This document shows, in pieces, positions 52,318 to 61,793 of a stretch of 64,000 nucleotides of DNA. Position 1 is the stretch's first letter. Each line of letters starts with the position of its first letter. The notes under the pieces are model-generated. The model saw only the letters and a program-made list of their open reading frames with translations. It made no database searches and was not told the DNA's origin. Origin of the DNA: Cohnella sp. WQ 127256 (GTDB taxonomy: Bacteria > Bacillota > Bacilli > Paenibacillales > Paenibacillaceae); contig NZ_JAMZCY010000002.1 of the NCBI RefSeq assembly GCF_024519285.1, positions 310,001 to 374,000 on the forward strand, written 5' to 3'. The translations under genes and the position numbers were made by a program.

Positions 52318-52396
52318 TGTACGCTAAATGACCCAAATGTACCTATGCCGAATCCCCCGAATTCTACTATGATCGATCTTGTGGTAAGCGCTATCA
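52318..52396 (+). promoter_or_regulatory. Regulatory cassette A: paired TGTAC repeats plus cre-like site
   Basis: TGTACG (52318) and TGTACCTAT (52338) are direct repeats spaced 20 bases apart, about two DNA turns, as for AraC-type activators. A cre-like GGTAAGCGCTATCA follows at 52383-52396 (13 of 14 consensus matches), 30 bases before the start of the next lipoprotein gene. The same arrangement recurs at 54228-54305. Confidence 0.65.
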
Positions 52397-52425
52397 TATA
52401 TAACAATCGAAAAGGGAGCGAGAAA

Positions 52426-54114
52426 ATGAAAATGAAAAGGAAAGCATCGGGTTTGCTGGCAGGTGTAATGATCTTAGGATTGGTACTGTCCGCATGCTCC
52501 AATAATGAGAAGAACACGGGTTCCGCTTCAGCAACGTCGTCTGCATCGCAACAAGGGGCTGCTACAAATGCTACGACTTCGGAGAAACCGGTGGAAATAA
52601 GTGTATTCGCAGTTCAGGAAAATGGAATTGAACTGAAAACAAATGGCTTTACCAAGTTAGTTCAAGACAAGTTTAATATAAAATTCGATTTTCAAACCGT
52701 GCCTTCTGATGGTGCCAAAGAAAAACGTCAAATTTCTTTAGCTAGTGGAGATTACCCTGATGCTTACATTTTAACAGCCTACGTGGACCAATTCTCACAG
52801 GCTGATGTTCTCAAGTACGGAGAACAAGGGGTTTTCGTTCCTTTGAACGATCTGATTGATCAATACGCGCCGAATATTAAAGCTGTTATCGAGAAGGATC
52901 CAACCTTTAAGGCGTTTAATACCTCGCCAGACGGCAGCATCTACGGTTTAGCGGCGTACGCCGAATGCTACCATTGCTCGTATCCGAATAAAATGTGGGT
53001 GAATACGAAATGGTTGGAGAAGCTGAAGCTTGAAGTACCTAAGACGACTGAGGATTTCAAAAAGATGCTGCAGGCATTCAAAAATGACGATCCGAACGGC
53101 AACGGCATCAAGGATGAATTACCGCTCAGCGGATCAACAGAAGATTATGGTGTTCGTCTAATTCCATACTTAATGAATGGCTTTATTTATAACGATGACC
53201 GCAATTTTCTGAATTTATCGAATGGAAAAGTGGATACGGCGGCTAACAAGCCAGAATGGAAGGAAGGATTGGCTTACATCAAGTCGTTATACGACGAAGG
53301 CTTAATTGACCCGGGAGCCTTTACCCAGAATGCTGAAGCATTCAAAAAAATCGGAGAAAATGCGAGCGCACAAATTTTAGGCGCAGCAGCTGCGATGCAC
53401 CCCGCAATATTCGTTAATATAGACGCGGGGAACGCGCATTCGAGCGATTATAGTCCGATTCCACCGCTCACGGGTCCTTATGGCTCTTATGCGACTCATG
53501 ATGCGGGAGGAATTACAGCGGGTGCTAAATTCGTCATTACGAACAAGGCTAGCGAAGAAGCCAAAATCGCATTGATTAAGATGGTCAACTACATGTACAG
53601 CCCAGAAGGCCAAACGAACGGCGGTAGCGGGTTGGAAGGCATCAGCTGGAGGAAGCCGGAAGCGGGAGAACAAGCTCTGGGTAAAGACGTAGAAGCCAAA
53701 TTCGCCCCAATCCCAGCGAAAGAAGGAGATGCACCTACCAATTCGGGCTGGAGTGGCATGGGACACTTCTATATGCCCAAGGAATATTATGACAGCTTCG
53801 TATCCGCTACTGATATTTATGCACCAGAAGGATATGTACGTAGACTAAATGAGGCAACAGATTTGTACCTTGGTCACGAGCCGAAGGAGCTGTTCCCGAT
53901 CTGGGCAGTCTGGGTAGATCCAGCTGAATCAGACGAAGCGAGCATTTTGCAGACGAATATTAAAAATTATGTACAGCAAAATGCACTTCAGTTCGTAACA
54001 GGAAACAAAAGCTTAGACAAGGATTGGGATTCGTACGTGAAGGGCTTGGATAGTCTTAACGTTGCTCGTTATCTTGAAATTTTGCAAAAAGCGTATGATG
54101 CGACTTCAAAATAA
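52426..54114 (+). CDS. Sugar-binding lipoprotein paralogue 2
   Basis: The 562-residue receptor has a lipobox (LVLSACS) followed by a Ser/Thr/Ala-rich linker. It is closely similar to the products at 50535 and 56339, including AKEKRQISLASGDYPDAYIL and ECYHCSYPNKMWVNTKW with the CxHC motif. The ATG at 52426 follows AAAGGGAG; the reading frame stays open upstream to 52204 but that part is regulatory DNA. It is followed by two permease genes, with which it presumably works. Confidence 0.88.
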   Translation: MKMKRKASGLLAGVMILGLVLSACSNNEKNTGSASATSSASQQGAATNATTSEKPVEISVFAVQENGIELKTNGFTKLVQDKFNIKFDFQTVPSDGAKEKRQISLASGDYPDAYILTAYVDQFSQADVLKYGEQGVFVPLNDLIDQYAPNIKAVIEKDPTFKAFNTSPDGSIYGLAAYAECYHCSYPNKMWVNTKWLEKLKLEVPKTTEDFKKMLQAFKNDDPNGNGIKDELPLSGSTEDYGVRLIPYLMNGFIYNDDRNFLNLSNGKVDTAANKPEWKEGLAYIKSLYDEGLIDPGAFTQNAEAFKKIGENASAQILGAAAAMHPAIFVNIDAGNAHSSDYSPIPPLTGPYGSYATHDAGGITAGAKFVITNKASEEAKIALIKMVNYMYSPEGQTNGGSGLEGISWRKPEAGEQALGKDVEAKFAPIPAKEGDAPTNSGWSGMGHFYMPKEYYDSFVSATDIYAPEGYVRRLNEATDLYLGHEPKELFPIWAVWVDPAESDEASILQTNIKNYVQQNALQFVTGNKSLDKDWDSYVKGLDSLNVARYLEILQKAYDATSK

Positions 54115-54123
54115 GACTTAGAA

Positions 54124-54154
54124 GATCCCGGCTGTGGTAGCAGTCGGGATTTTT
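54124..54154 (+). terminator. Terminator between the lipoprotein gene and the permease genes
   Basis: ATCCCGGCTG pairs with CAGTCGGGAT (one mismatch), followed by TTTT. The permeases have their own promoter region just downstream. Confidence 0.75.
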
Positions 54155-54227
54155 CATGGATGAGATGCTCTTCCATGGAAAATTGTACGCGTAAACGGCG
54201 ATATGTCCCCCATGAAATCGGCGCAAC

Positions 54228-54305
54228 TGTACGTAAAAGTACCGAAGTGTACCTATTCGAATGGGCTTAAAACCGAATAAGATCAGGGTGTAGAAAGCGC
54301 TATCA
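54228..54305 (+). promoter_or_regulatory. Regulatory cassette B: paired TGTAC repeats plus cre-like site
   Basis: TGTACG (54228) and TGTACCTAT (54248) are again 20 bases apart, and the cre-like AGAAAGCGCTATCA lies at 54292-54305 (13 of 14 matches). The distance from the second repeat to the cre is 44 bases here and 45 in cassette A. An additional TGTACG occurs at 54184. Confidence 0.65.
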
Positions 54306-54358
54306 TACAACAGTGGAAATAAGGACTAGGAGGGATTGTTCTGGAGAGCGAGATCGTA

Positions 54359-55312
54359 TTGAACCATAAATCGACGATTCGTAATAACAAGAACAGGCGG
54401 TCATGGACCGCAGAAGCAAGGAAAAGCTTTAAGAAACATTGGCAGCTTTATTTCATCGTTATTCCACCAGCATTGTTTTTCCTCATTTTTAAGTATTACC
54501 CGATGTTGAATACGGTTCTTGCCTTCAAGGATTACAACGTGATTAAGGGAATATGGGGAAGCCCTTGGGTAGGAATGAAATATTTCAATTTGTTTTTCGA
54601 GAATCCGATGTTCTGGCCTCTCGTGAAGAACACGATCTATGTGAGCGGCTACTTATTGCTCGCCGGATTTCCGATTCCGATCCTACTCGCTCTAATGCTC
54701 AATGAAGTGAGAAATGGACGCTTTAAGAAGCTAGTACAGCTCGTCTCCTTCGCGCCCTATTTCATATCTACCGTCGTAATGGTGTCTATTATTATGCTGT
54801 TTTTGGCTCCGCGGCTCGGTTTTGTCAATGTCGCTTTGAACTATTTTGGTCTAGATTCGATTAATTTCCTCGGGGAACCGGGAATGTTCCGTTCCATCTA
54901 TGTCTGGTCGGATATTTGGCAGAATGCGGGATATACAGCTGTAATTTATTTGGCAGCGCTAGCCGGCATCGATCCTACACTATACGAAGCCGCCAAAGTA
55001 GACGGGGCGTCCCGGCTGCAGAAGATCATTAACGTCGATCTCCCGGGCATTCTTCCAACGATTATGATCATTCTCATTCTTAACGTGGGAAGCGTCATGG
55101 CCATTGGCTTTGAGAAAATTTATTTATTACAGAACCCGCTTAATCTAGTTAATTCCCAGATTATCGCCACTTACGTCTATGACATTGGCTTAAAGAATGC
55201 CAATTATAGCTTTGCGACGGCGGTAGGATTGTTTAATTCCGTTATCAATCTCATTTTGTTGGTATCGGTGAATAGCTTGGCCAAGAGGTTCTCGAATAGC
55301 AGCATTTGGTAA
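54359..55312 (+). CDS. Sugar ABC importer permease, LplB-type (second pair)
   Basis: A 317-residue six-helix permease with coupling loop YEAAKVDGASRLQKIINVDLP (about residues 205-225). It resembles the permease at 38335 in length and layout. The annotated TTG start is served by GGAGAG ten bases upstream; alternatively translation may begin at a CTG at 54341, in the same frame and six bases after the stronger AGGAGGG. It follows regulatory cassette B and forms a unit with the next permease. Confidence 0.86.
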   Translation: MNHKSTIRNNKNRRSWTAEARKSFKKHWQLYFIVIPPALFFLIFKYYPMLNTVLAFKDYNVIKGIWGSPWVGMKYFNLFFENPMFWPLVKNTIYVSGYLLLAGFPIPILLALMLNEVRNGRFKKLVQLVSFAPYFISTVVMVSIIMLFLAPRLGFVNVALNYFGLDSINFLGEPGMFRSIYVWSDIWQNAGYTAVIYLAALAGIDPTLYEAAKVDGASRLQKIINVDLPGILPTIMIILILNVGSVMAIGFEKIYLLQNPLNLVNSQIIATYVYDIGLKNANYSFATAVGLFNSVINLILLVSVNSLAKRFSNSSIW

Positions 55313-55327
55313 AAGGGGAGTGTCGGT

Positions 55328-56227
55328 ATGATAAAGGTGCAACAAAAGATAAAAGATTCGGCAGGCGATAGGCTATTTATGATCGGGATTTATGTCATTT
55401 TGTTTGTGATCCTGATCGCCATTTGTTATCCGCTTATTTATGTATTTAGCAGTTCGATCAGCAGTCCCGCAGCGGTAACATCAGGACGGGTCTGGCTATG
55501 GCCGGTAGATATATCCTTTAAGGGCTTTAAGGTATTGCTCAATACACCGGAAGTGACGACGGGGTATTGGAACTCCCTTTTCTATACTGTTTTCGGGACG
55601 ATAATTAGTGTGGCGTTGACCATCATGATCGCTTATCCTCTATCCCGCAAATCGTTCTTCGGCCGTAACTTTCTAATGATTATGATTACGTTCACACTCA
55701 TTTTCAGCGGTGGATTAATCCCGACGTATATGGTTGTCAAAGAGATGGGATTGATTGATTCAAGACTAGCGTTGCTCATTCCGAATGCGATCTGGGTATG
55801 GCAGGTCATTATTGCCAGATCGTTCTTCCAATCGTCCATACCGGACGAATTGTTCGAGGCTAGCGAGATAGACGGGTGTAGCGACATCCGATTTTTGCGA
55901 AGTATTGTTGTTCCGTTGTCCATGCCGATTATTGCAGTGCTTGTGCTGATGTATGCCGTAGGTCAATGGAATGCTTATTTCGATGCTCTTATCTATCTGA
56001 AATCTGCGAATTTATTCCCACTTCAGTTAATACTGCGGAGTATTATTATCCAAAATAATTCAGCCGGAGGCATGATGGACGCGATGAAGATGGTAGAAAG
56101 GCAGCAGCTTGCTGAGTTACTCAAATACTCATTGATTGTAATCGCTACTTTACCAGTACTTGTTATCTATCCGTTCGTGCAGCGTTATTTCGTTCAAGGG
56201 ATGATGGTTGGATCGGTTAAAGGTTGA
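55328..56227 (+). CDS. Sugar ABC importer permease, LplC/YtcP-type (second pair)
   Basis: The 299-residue partner permease, with the coupling motif FEASEIDGCSDIRFLRSIVVP near residue 180 and the family C-terminus QRYFVQGMMVGSVKG. It starts 15 bases after the previous gene. No ATPase gene is found in the cluster, so a shared MsmX-type ATPase elsewhere is expected. Three lipoproteins could feed this single permease pair. Confidence 0.88.
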   Translation: MIKVQQKIKDSAGDRLFMIGIYVILFVILIAICYPLIYVFSSSISSPAAVTSGRVWLWPVDISFKGFKVLLNTPEVTTGYWNSLFYTVFGTIISVALTIMIAYPLSRKSFFGRNFLMIMITFTLIFSGGLIPTYMVVKEMGLIDSRLALLIPNAIWVWQVIIARSFFQSSIPDELFEASEIDGCSDIRFLRSIVVPLSMPIIAVLVLMYAVGQWNAYFDALIYLKSANLFPLQLILRSIIIQNNSAGGMMDAMKMVERQQLAELLKYSLIVIATLPVLVIYPFVQRYFVQGMMVGSVKG

Positions 56228-56338
56228 TTGAATGCGGACACTTCATTTAGGAAGGGAGGAGATTCGGATGTAGCGCTTAGCTGCTTGCCAGTCTACCGTT
56301 CGAATATTCCAAAAACGATGAAAAGGGAGTGTTCAAAA

Positions 56339-58024
56339 ATGAAAAAGAGATTACTGAGCTTACTGACTTTAGTTCTAGTGACAAGCGTAGTACTTGCGGC
56401 ATGCGGGAAAAATGACAAGGCTAGCAGTCCATCGGCAAGCGGAAGCGCACCAGCATCTGAAGCAGTGGAATCGTCCGCTGCTGCACCTACGGCACCGGTC
56501 GATATTAGCGTGTTCGCGGTACAAGAAAATAATATCGATTTGAAAACAAATAAATTCACGGCATTCGCGGAAGAGAAGTTTAACATCAAATTCGACTGGG
56601 AGCTTATCCCTTCCGATGGAGCGAAGGAAAAACGCCAAATTTCATTAGCTAGTGGAGACTACCCTGATGCGTACATGCTTACGCATTACATCGATCAGTT
56701 CTCGCAAGCAGACGTTATGAAGTACGGTCAACAAGGCGTACTCATTCCGTTAAACGATCTTATCGATCAATACGCACCTAACATCAAAGCTGCAATGGAA
56801 GCTAAGCCAGATATGAAAGCGCTTAATACAGCTCCTGACGGTAATATTTACGGGTTAGTTGCCTATACACAGTGTTTCCACTGCTCATACCCGAACAAAA
56901 TGTGGCTCAATACGAAGTGGTTGGAGAAGCTGAACCTTCAAATGCCGACTACAACAGAAGAGTTCAAAAAAGTGTTGCAAGCGTTCAAGAATGACGATCC
57001 GAACGGCAATGGTAAAAAAGACGAAGTTCCTTTGAGCGGTTCGATCGAGGAATTCGGCGTACGGGTTATTCCGTTCTTAATGAATGGATTCGTATATGAT
57101 GACGATCGCAATTACTTGAATTTGTCGAACGGAAAGGTTGAATCCGCGGCGATCAAACCGGAATGGAAAGAAGGCTTGACTTACGTTAAGTCCTTGTACG
57201 ATGAAGGATTAATTGATCCAGGCGCGTTCACGCAAAATGCAGAAGCATTCAAGAAGATCGGTGAAAACGCGGATGCGCAAATTCTCGGCGCGGGCGCGGG
57301 CATGCATCCAGCTATCTTCGTTAACATCGATCATGGCAATAAAAATGCAGCGGATTACAGTCCAGTTCCTCCATTAACTGGACCTCATGGTTCTCTAGCC
57401 ACTCATGATGGCGGTGGAGTTTCTCCGGGCGCTAAATTCGCGATTACGAACAAAGCCAGCAAAGAAGCGCAGATCGCTCTGATTAAATTAGTGGATTATA
57501 TGTTTACGTCGGAAGGCCAAACGAACGGCGGTTCGGGAATGGAAGGCATCGATTGGGAGAAAGCGAAACCGGGCGACGTTGCGCTGGGTAAAGGCGTAGA
57601 ACCTAAGATTAGACCGATTCCCGCGGTGGAAGGTGAAGCTCCGCGTAATGCGGGCTGGAGCGGAATGGCTCATTTCTTCATGCCGTCGGAGTACAGAGAT
57701 AGCTTCGTTCAAGCCGGCACGGATATTTACGACTCGGCCAATTACGAGCTAAGGCTTCATCAAGCGACTCTCCTATACCAAGGTCATGAACCGAAGGAAT
57801 TGTTCCCGCTCTGGTCGATATGGCTAGATCCTGCCGAGACAGACGAAGCCAGCATTCTGCAAACGAACTTGAAAAACTACATCGAACAGAATGCGCTGCA
57901 ATTCGTTACCGGCAACAAGAGCTTGGATAAAGATTGGGATAGCTACGTAAAAGGTTTGAAGGACTTGAAGGTAGATCGTTATCTAGAAATTCTTCAAAAG
58001 GCATATGATTCTTCCAAAAAGTAA
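56339..58024 (+). CDS. Sugar-binding lipoprotein paralogue 3
   Basis: The 561-residue receptor has the lipobox VVLAACG and the same architecture as the proteins at 50535 and 52426, including QCFHCSYPNKMWLNTKW. The ATG at 56339 follows AAAGGGAG; the frame is open upstream to 56228, just after the permease stop, but without a signal peptide at that start. It is the third receptor around one permease pair, which suggests several related ligands or a dose effect. Confidence 0.88.
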   Translation: MKKRLLSLLTLVLVTSVVLAACGKNDKASSPSASGSAPASEAVESSAAAPTAPVDISVFAVQENNIDLKTNKFTAFAEEKFNIKFDWELIPSDGAKEKRQISLASGDYPDAYMLTHYIDQFSQADVMKYGQQGVLIPLNDLIDQYAPNIKAAMEAKPDMKALNTAPDGNIYGLVAYTQCFHCSYPNKMWLNTKWLEKLNLQMPTTTEEFKKVLQAFKNDDPNGNGKKDEVPLSGSIEEFGVRVIPFLMNGFVYDDDRNYLNLSNGKVESAAIKPEWKEGLTYVKSLYDEGLIDPGAFTQNAEAFKKIGENADAQILGAGAGMHPAIFVNIDHGNKNAADYSPVPPLTGPHGSLATHDGGGVSPGAKFAITNKASKEAQIALIKLVDYMFTSEGQTNGGSGMEGIDWEKAKPGDVALGKGVEPKIRPIPAVEGEAPRNAGWSGMAHFFMPSEYRDSFVQAGTDIYDSANYELRLHQATLLYQGHEPKELFPLWSIWLDPAETDEASILQTNLKNYIEQNALQFVTGNKSLDKDWDSYVKGLKDLKVDRYLEILQKAYDSSKK

Positions 58025-58038
58025 AAATTCTTAATAGC

Positions 58039-58077
58039 AATCAGGTGCTTTATTGCGAAATAGAGCACCTGATTTTG
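58039..58077 (+). terminator. Terminator after the third lipoprotein gene
   Basis: AATCAGGTGCT pairs with AGAGCACCTGATT, followed by TTGTTA. It is a strong stem with a moderate T-run; the hydrolase gene begins 23 bases later, so partial read-through is likely. Confidence 0.75.
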
Positions 58078-58099
58078 TTATAGGATGGGAGCGTAAAAA

Positions 58100-60490
58100 G
58101 TGAATACATGGGAACTGGCAAGCAAACATGCGATTCGTTGTGATCGGCCGGCTGCGGACTTTTTTGAAGGGGCATTGTTGGGCAATGGGGGCATGGGAGC
58201 AGTCGTGACAACTCGTCCAGATGCTGTTGTTATTCATTTCGGACATAACAACGTTTGGGACATTCGTATTGCTGAGAATCATCAGGATCAAATCGGAACC
58301 TTCGAGGATCTATTTTCTAAATTAAAGGATATCCCCTCGCACTATTCCTCTTTAAGCGAGGACGATTGGTACCGGGAATATGTAACTATGACGAGCGAAA
58401 ATTACGACTTCCCGTACCCGCGTCCGATGCCCTGCGGCTCCTTACTGCTCGGCTTCGACCGGAGGACGACAGAAGTTCTTGGACATAAACTGGCGCTTGA
58501 GAACGGATTGTGCGAAATCTATTTTAAAGTCGAAGGCACCGATGTCACGTTGCTTGTATTTGTTGATCAGCATTCCGATCGGCTGTGGGCAATGCTTCAA
58601 TATGTAGAGGGGAAAACAGAAGCTGCGAATATTTTCAATCGGGTAAGGTTGATTCCAGATCCTCATACCCCTCAAGAGCTTCCTAAGTTCGAAGCCTCTA
58701 TCGATGTTACTGCTAAACAACTCTCCTTCCGTCAGACACTTCCTTTTTCTCTAGAGGCAGCAGGATCGGAATTAGAAATAGTCAGAAATCGTTCTAAGAA
58801 TAAGGCTTTCCGCTTATCGGCTCGTCTTTCTTCGACTATAGCTACTATTAAAGATCCACAGCAATTGGAAGCCAAGTTAAGTGAGGGGAAGAGTACCGAT
58901 TCAGATTTCATCGTGTGTGTTGAATTGCAAGAAGGCATGGATGTAGATGTCGAATCAGAGTTAAAGGTGATCGAAGCTCCCAGGCGGGATTCGTTTGCCG
59001 CCGTATTCGCTTCATCTGTGGAGGTGTGGGAGGCTTATTGGTCCCGCTCAGGCGTGTCGCTGGAGGACGAATATCTAGAGCGAATATGGTATCGGAACTT
59101 ATATTTCTTCCAATGCTCTGTGAAACCCGAAGCGACATGTCCAGGATTGTTCGCGAATTGGAGCTATGGCAAGATCGGGTCAGAATGGCATGGAGATTAC
59201 CATATGAACTACAATACGCAGCAGCCCTTCTGGCTGGCTTTCACGAGCAACCATGTCGATAAACACTTAGCTTACGTAAACATGGTGGATCACGTTCTCC
59301 CAGTTAGCCGTAAGTGGGCTCAGGATTACTACGGCTTGCGTGGAGCCTATTACCCGCATTCGGCATATCCCGTCGAGATGAACATGATGCCTTATCCCGT
59401 TCCCCATTGGGGCTGGGAAGTATGCGAAACACCTTGGACCGTACAAAGCCTATGGTGGCACTACTTGTACACAATGGATAAGGGCTTCTTAGCTGATCGT
59501 GCCTATACACCGATCAAAGAAGCGGTGCTGTTCATGGTTGATTATATGACAAGAGCCGATGCGCACGGTGAGAGCTGGGGGGACGATCGATATCATATCT
59601 TTCCAACGGTCGTACCTGAGCTGTATGAATTAACACCCGGCTTCAAGAAGAACAGTGACTGTATCGTGGATTTGACATTAACGAAGTTCCTGTTTCGAGC
59701 ATTTCTGGATGCCTGCGAGGCTCTTGGACGGATTGAGGAGGAAGATGAGCTTCTAACCGAGGTCAGGAATATTTTAGATCATTATCCCGAGTATCCGACG
59801 GCGGAATCTCAGCGAGGAACCGTATTTGTATCCGTTGCGGGCGAAGACCCGGAGGTGGTGTACAACGTCCCGAATGGGATATCGACTGTATTCCCCGGAG
59901 AGGAGCATGGCCTACATTCATCTCCTGAGCAATACCGAATCGCGGTCAATTCGTATCATAACCATCGCAACGAAGGCGGGAACGAGCTTGTATTCCTAAA
60001 TCTCGCCGGTGCACGGCTAGGGCAGCTCGACTTGGAACGGTTCAAGCGCCAAATCGACTATTGTTTACTTCCGAACGGCACCTGTACCGACAAACTACTC
60101 GAGTCGGGAGGCAGGTATTCGGACACGACCTCCTTCGATTATATGGGACCAATGGGCATCTGGTTCGAGAATTTCGCGTTGCCAGCCGTAATTAACGAGT
60201 GTCTCATGCAGAGTTATAACGGAATTATTCGCTTCTTCCCTAACTGGCCTTTGGACAAGCGTGCGGAGTTTCGCACGCTCCGCGCTGTTGGCGGATTCCT
60301 CGTAAGTGCGATAACCGATTCGGGGAAAATTGAGGAGATAGAAATCTATAGCGAAGCCGGTTCGACACTGCGGATCTACAACCCGTGGAGCTTGGCAACA
60401 GCCATCCGGAAGAGCGGAAAGGAGGAGTTAACAGAGGAAGTATTGGTGTTGGATACAGAGATGGGAGAGACAATCCGACTAATACCCTAA
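58100..60490 (+). CDS. Divergent GH95-like glycoside hydrolase
   Basis: The 796-residue protein has the two-part layout of GH95: an N-terminal beta domain starting with CDRPAADFFEGALLGNGGMG and an alpha-barrel with WHGDYHMNYNTQQPFW, comparable to the Asn-bearing motif of the enzyme at 45754. The usual SPEN acid motif is replaced by FPTVVPELYELTPGF and the HRHLSHL block by HNHRNEGGNELVFLNLAG, so the catalytic residues differ. It lacks a signal peptide and is probably cytoplasmic. Activity may be on another L-sugar or a decorated glycan. The start is a GTG with GGGAG eight bases upstream. Confidence 0.75.
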   Translation: MNTWELASKHAIRCDRPAADFFEGALLGNGGMGAVVTTRPDAVVIHFGHNNVWDIRIAENHQDQIGTFEDLFSKLKDIPSHYSSLSEDDWYREYVTMTSENYDFPYPRPMPCGSLLLGFDRRTTEVLGHKLALENGLCEIYFKVEGTDVTLLVFVDQHSDRLWAMLQYVEGKTEAANIFNRVRLIPDPHTPQELPKFEASIDVTAKQLSFRQTLPFSLEAAGSELEIVRNRSKNKAFRLSARLSSTIATIKDPQQLEAKLSEGKSTDSDFIVCVELQEGMDVDVESELKVIEAPRRDSFAAVFASSVEVWEAYWSRSGVSLEDEYLERIWYRNLYFFQCSVKPEATCPGLFANWSYGKIGSEWHGDYHMNYNTQQPFWLAFTSNHVDKHLAYVNMVDHVLPVSRKWAQDYYGLRGAYYPHSAYPVEMNMMPYPVPHWGWEVCETPWTVQSLWWHYLYTMDKGFLADRAYTPIKEAVLFMVDYMTRADAHGESWGDDRYHIFPTVVPELYELTPGFKKNSDCIVDLTLTKFLFRAFLDACEALGRIEEEDELLTEVRNILDHYPEYPTAESQRGTVFVSVAGEDPEVVYNVPNGISTVFPGEEHGLHSSPEQYRIAVNSYHNHRNEGGNELVFLNLAGARLGQLDLERFKRQIDYCLLPNGTCTDKLLESGGRYSDTTSFDYMGPMGIWFENFALPAVINECLMQSYNGIIRFFPNWPLDKRAEFRTLRAVGGFLVSAITDSGKIEEIEIYSEAGSTLRIYNPWSLATAIRKSGKEELTEEVLVLDTEMGETIRLIP

Positions 60491-60493
60491 GGA

Positions 60494-60517
60494 CCCTCCC
60501 GGGTGATCGGGAGGGTT
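60494..60517 (+). terminator. Hairpin between the GH95-like and SGNH hydrolase genes
   Basis: ACCCTCCCG pairs with CGGGAGGGT around a short loop, followed by TTGATCTT. The T-run is weak, so it is likely only a partial stop. Confidence 0.55.
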
Positions 60518-60567
60518 TGATCTTGGGTTGGTCACGAGGGTGCATTTAATGAAAGGAGTGAAATGAT

Positions 60568-61689
60568 TTGGATAATGCGAACATGAACTTACGAGGAGGA
60601 TTGCCTCGCTTTAAGGAGAAGCTGGACGGGAGTGCGCAGGTCGTCGTTGCTTATCTCGGAGGATCGATCACGGAGGGAGCGGGGGCGTCCGATGCGGACG
60701 CGACTAGTTGGAGGGCACTGACCGATCGATATCTAAAGGATCGGTATTCGGAGAAAAGGATCAAATGCATTAATGCGGGAGTCGGGGGTACGAATTCTAC
60801 GTTTGGCGCCCATCGTCTGTATGAGCATGTTTTCTCGCAAGGCGAGATCGATTTGCTATTCGTGGAATTCAGCGTAAATGATGGCGAAGATCGAATGGAA
60901 TCCATCCGTGGGATGGAAGGAATCGTGCGGCAATGCAGGAGAATATCGGCACAAACGGATATTTGTTTCGTCTATACCGCGGCGGATAAAAATTTGTCGG
61001 AGGAGCTGCCATTCAACGTAGCTGTACATGAAGAAGTAGCTAGCCATTATGGTATTCCATCGATTAGCTTCGCGGCTAGAATAAGACAAAGAGAGTACGC
61101 AGGGGAAGGAAGCTGGGGGGAGCTCGCGAACGATCGCGTCCATCCTAACGATGCGGGGCATGCGCTATACGCGGAGTATATGAGGGAAATGCTAGAACTT
61201 GTTTTAGGGGATGCCGAAAGAAGTGAAATTGGCGATACCGAAGGTAGTGTTAGCTTACCGAAGCCTCTCATTGAGACTAATTTTGAACACGCCGCCATGC
61301 ACGGCTTGAGAACGGCTACCGAGTCGAACGATTTTATATTGACGGGAACTTATCCGGGACCGATGATGAATTGGAGATATAAGATCGATCATTTGCACTC
61401 CGATTCGCCTGATGCCGGGCTAACCCTCTCTGTTACCGGACGAAGTGCAGGGTTGTTGCTACTATGTGGTCCAGACAGTGGAATCTTCGAATATTCATTG
61501 GACGGAATTACATTTAACAAGGTTAATCTATTCGATGAATGGTGTCTCATGGCGTATCGCCCTATCATCGTGTTGTTTCCACTTCTAGAGGAAGCGACGG
61601 ATATGCGCATCGTGGTGCGAAATAAGGCGATGAAGGATGAACGAAGCACCGGAAATGGTTTGCGGATCTTGAGGATATTGAGTAATTAA
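60568..61689 (+). CDS. SGNH/GDSL hydrolase, probable carbohydrate esterase
   Basis: The 373-residue protein has an SGNH esterase domain (about 25-215): nucleophile block AYLGGSITEGAGASD, oxyanion Gly in NAGVGGTNSTFGAHR, Asn in FSVNDGEDR and the catalytic pair in DRVHPNDAGH. A C-terminal beta-rich domain follows (about 240-373). It lacks a signal peptide. In the middle of a sugar cluster it may remove acetyl groups from imported oligosaccharides. The TTG start is nine bases from AAAGGAG. Confidence 0.83.
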   Translation: MDNANMNLRGGLPRFKEKLDGSAQVVVAYLGGSITEGAGASDADATSWRALTDRYLKDRYSEKRIKCINAGVGGTNSTFGAHRLYEHVFSQGEIDLLFVEFSVNDGEDRMESIRGMEGIVRQCRRISAQTDICFVYTAADKNLSEELPFNVAVHEEVASHYGIPSISFAARIRQREYAGEGSWGELANDRVHPNDAGHALYAEYMREMLELVLGDAERSEIGDTEGSVSLPKPLIETNFEHAAMHGLRTATESNDFILTGTYPGPMMNWRYKIDHLHSDSPDAGLTLSVTGRSAGLLLLCGPDSGIFEYSLDGITFNKVNLFDEWCLMAYRPIIVLFPLLEEATDMRIVVRNKAMKDERSTGNGLRILRILSN

Positions 61690-61793
61690 GTAACGAAGAA
61701 TGGATAGGGCTGCGAATGGGAATGTTTCCTGTGATATACTGAAGCCAAAATCCTGCGGAAAGTTACAGAGGATAGCGGAAGAGGAGATCAGGA

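Noticed and set aside
52204..52425. In-frame upstream extension of the second sugar-binding lipoprotein
   Set aside because: It would place 74 residues ahead of a perfect lipoprotein signal peptide, and the DNA holds the TGTAC repeats and cre-like site. The start at 52426 has AAGGGAG.
56228..56338. In-frame upstream extension of the third sugar-binding lipoprotein
   Set aside because: It precedes a normal signal peptide and lipobox, and the ATG at 56339 has a clear ribosome-binding site.
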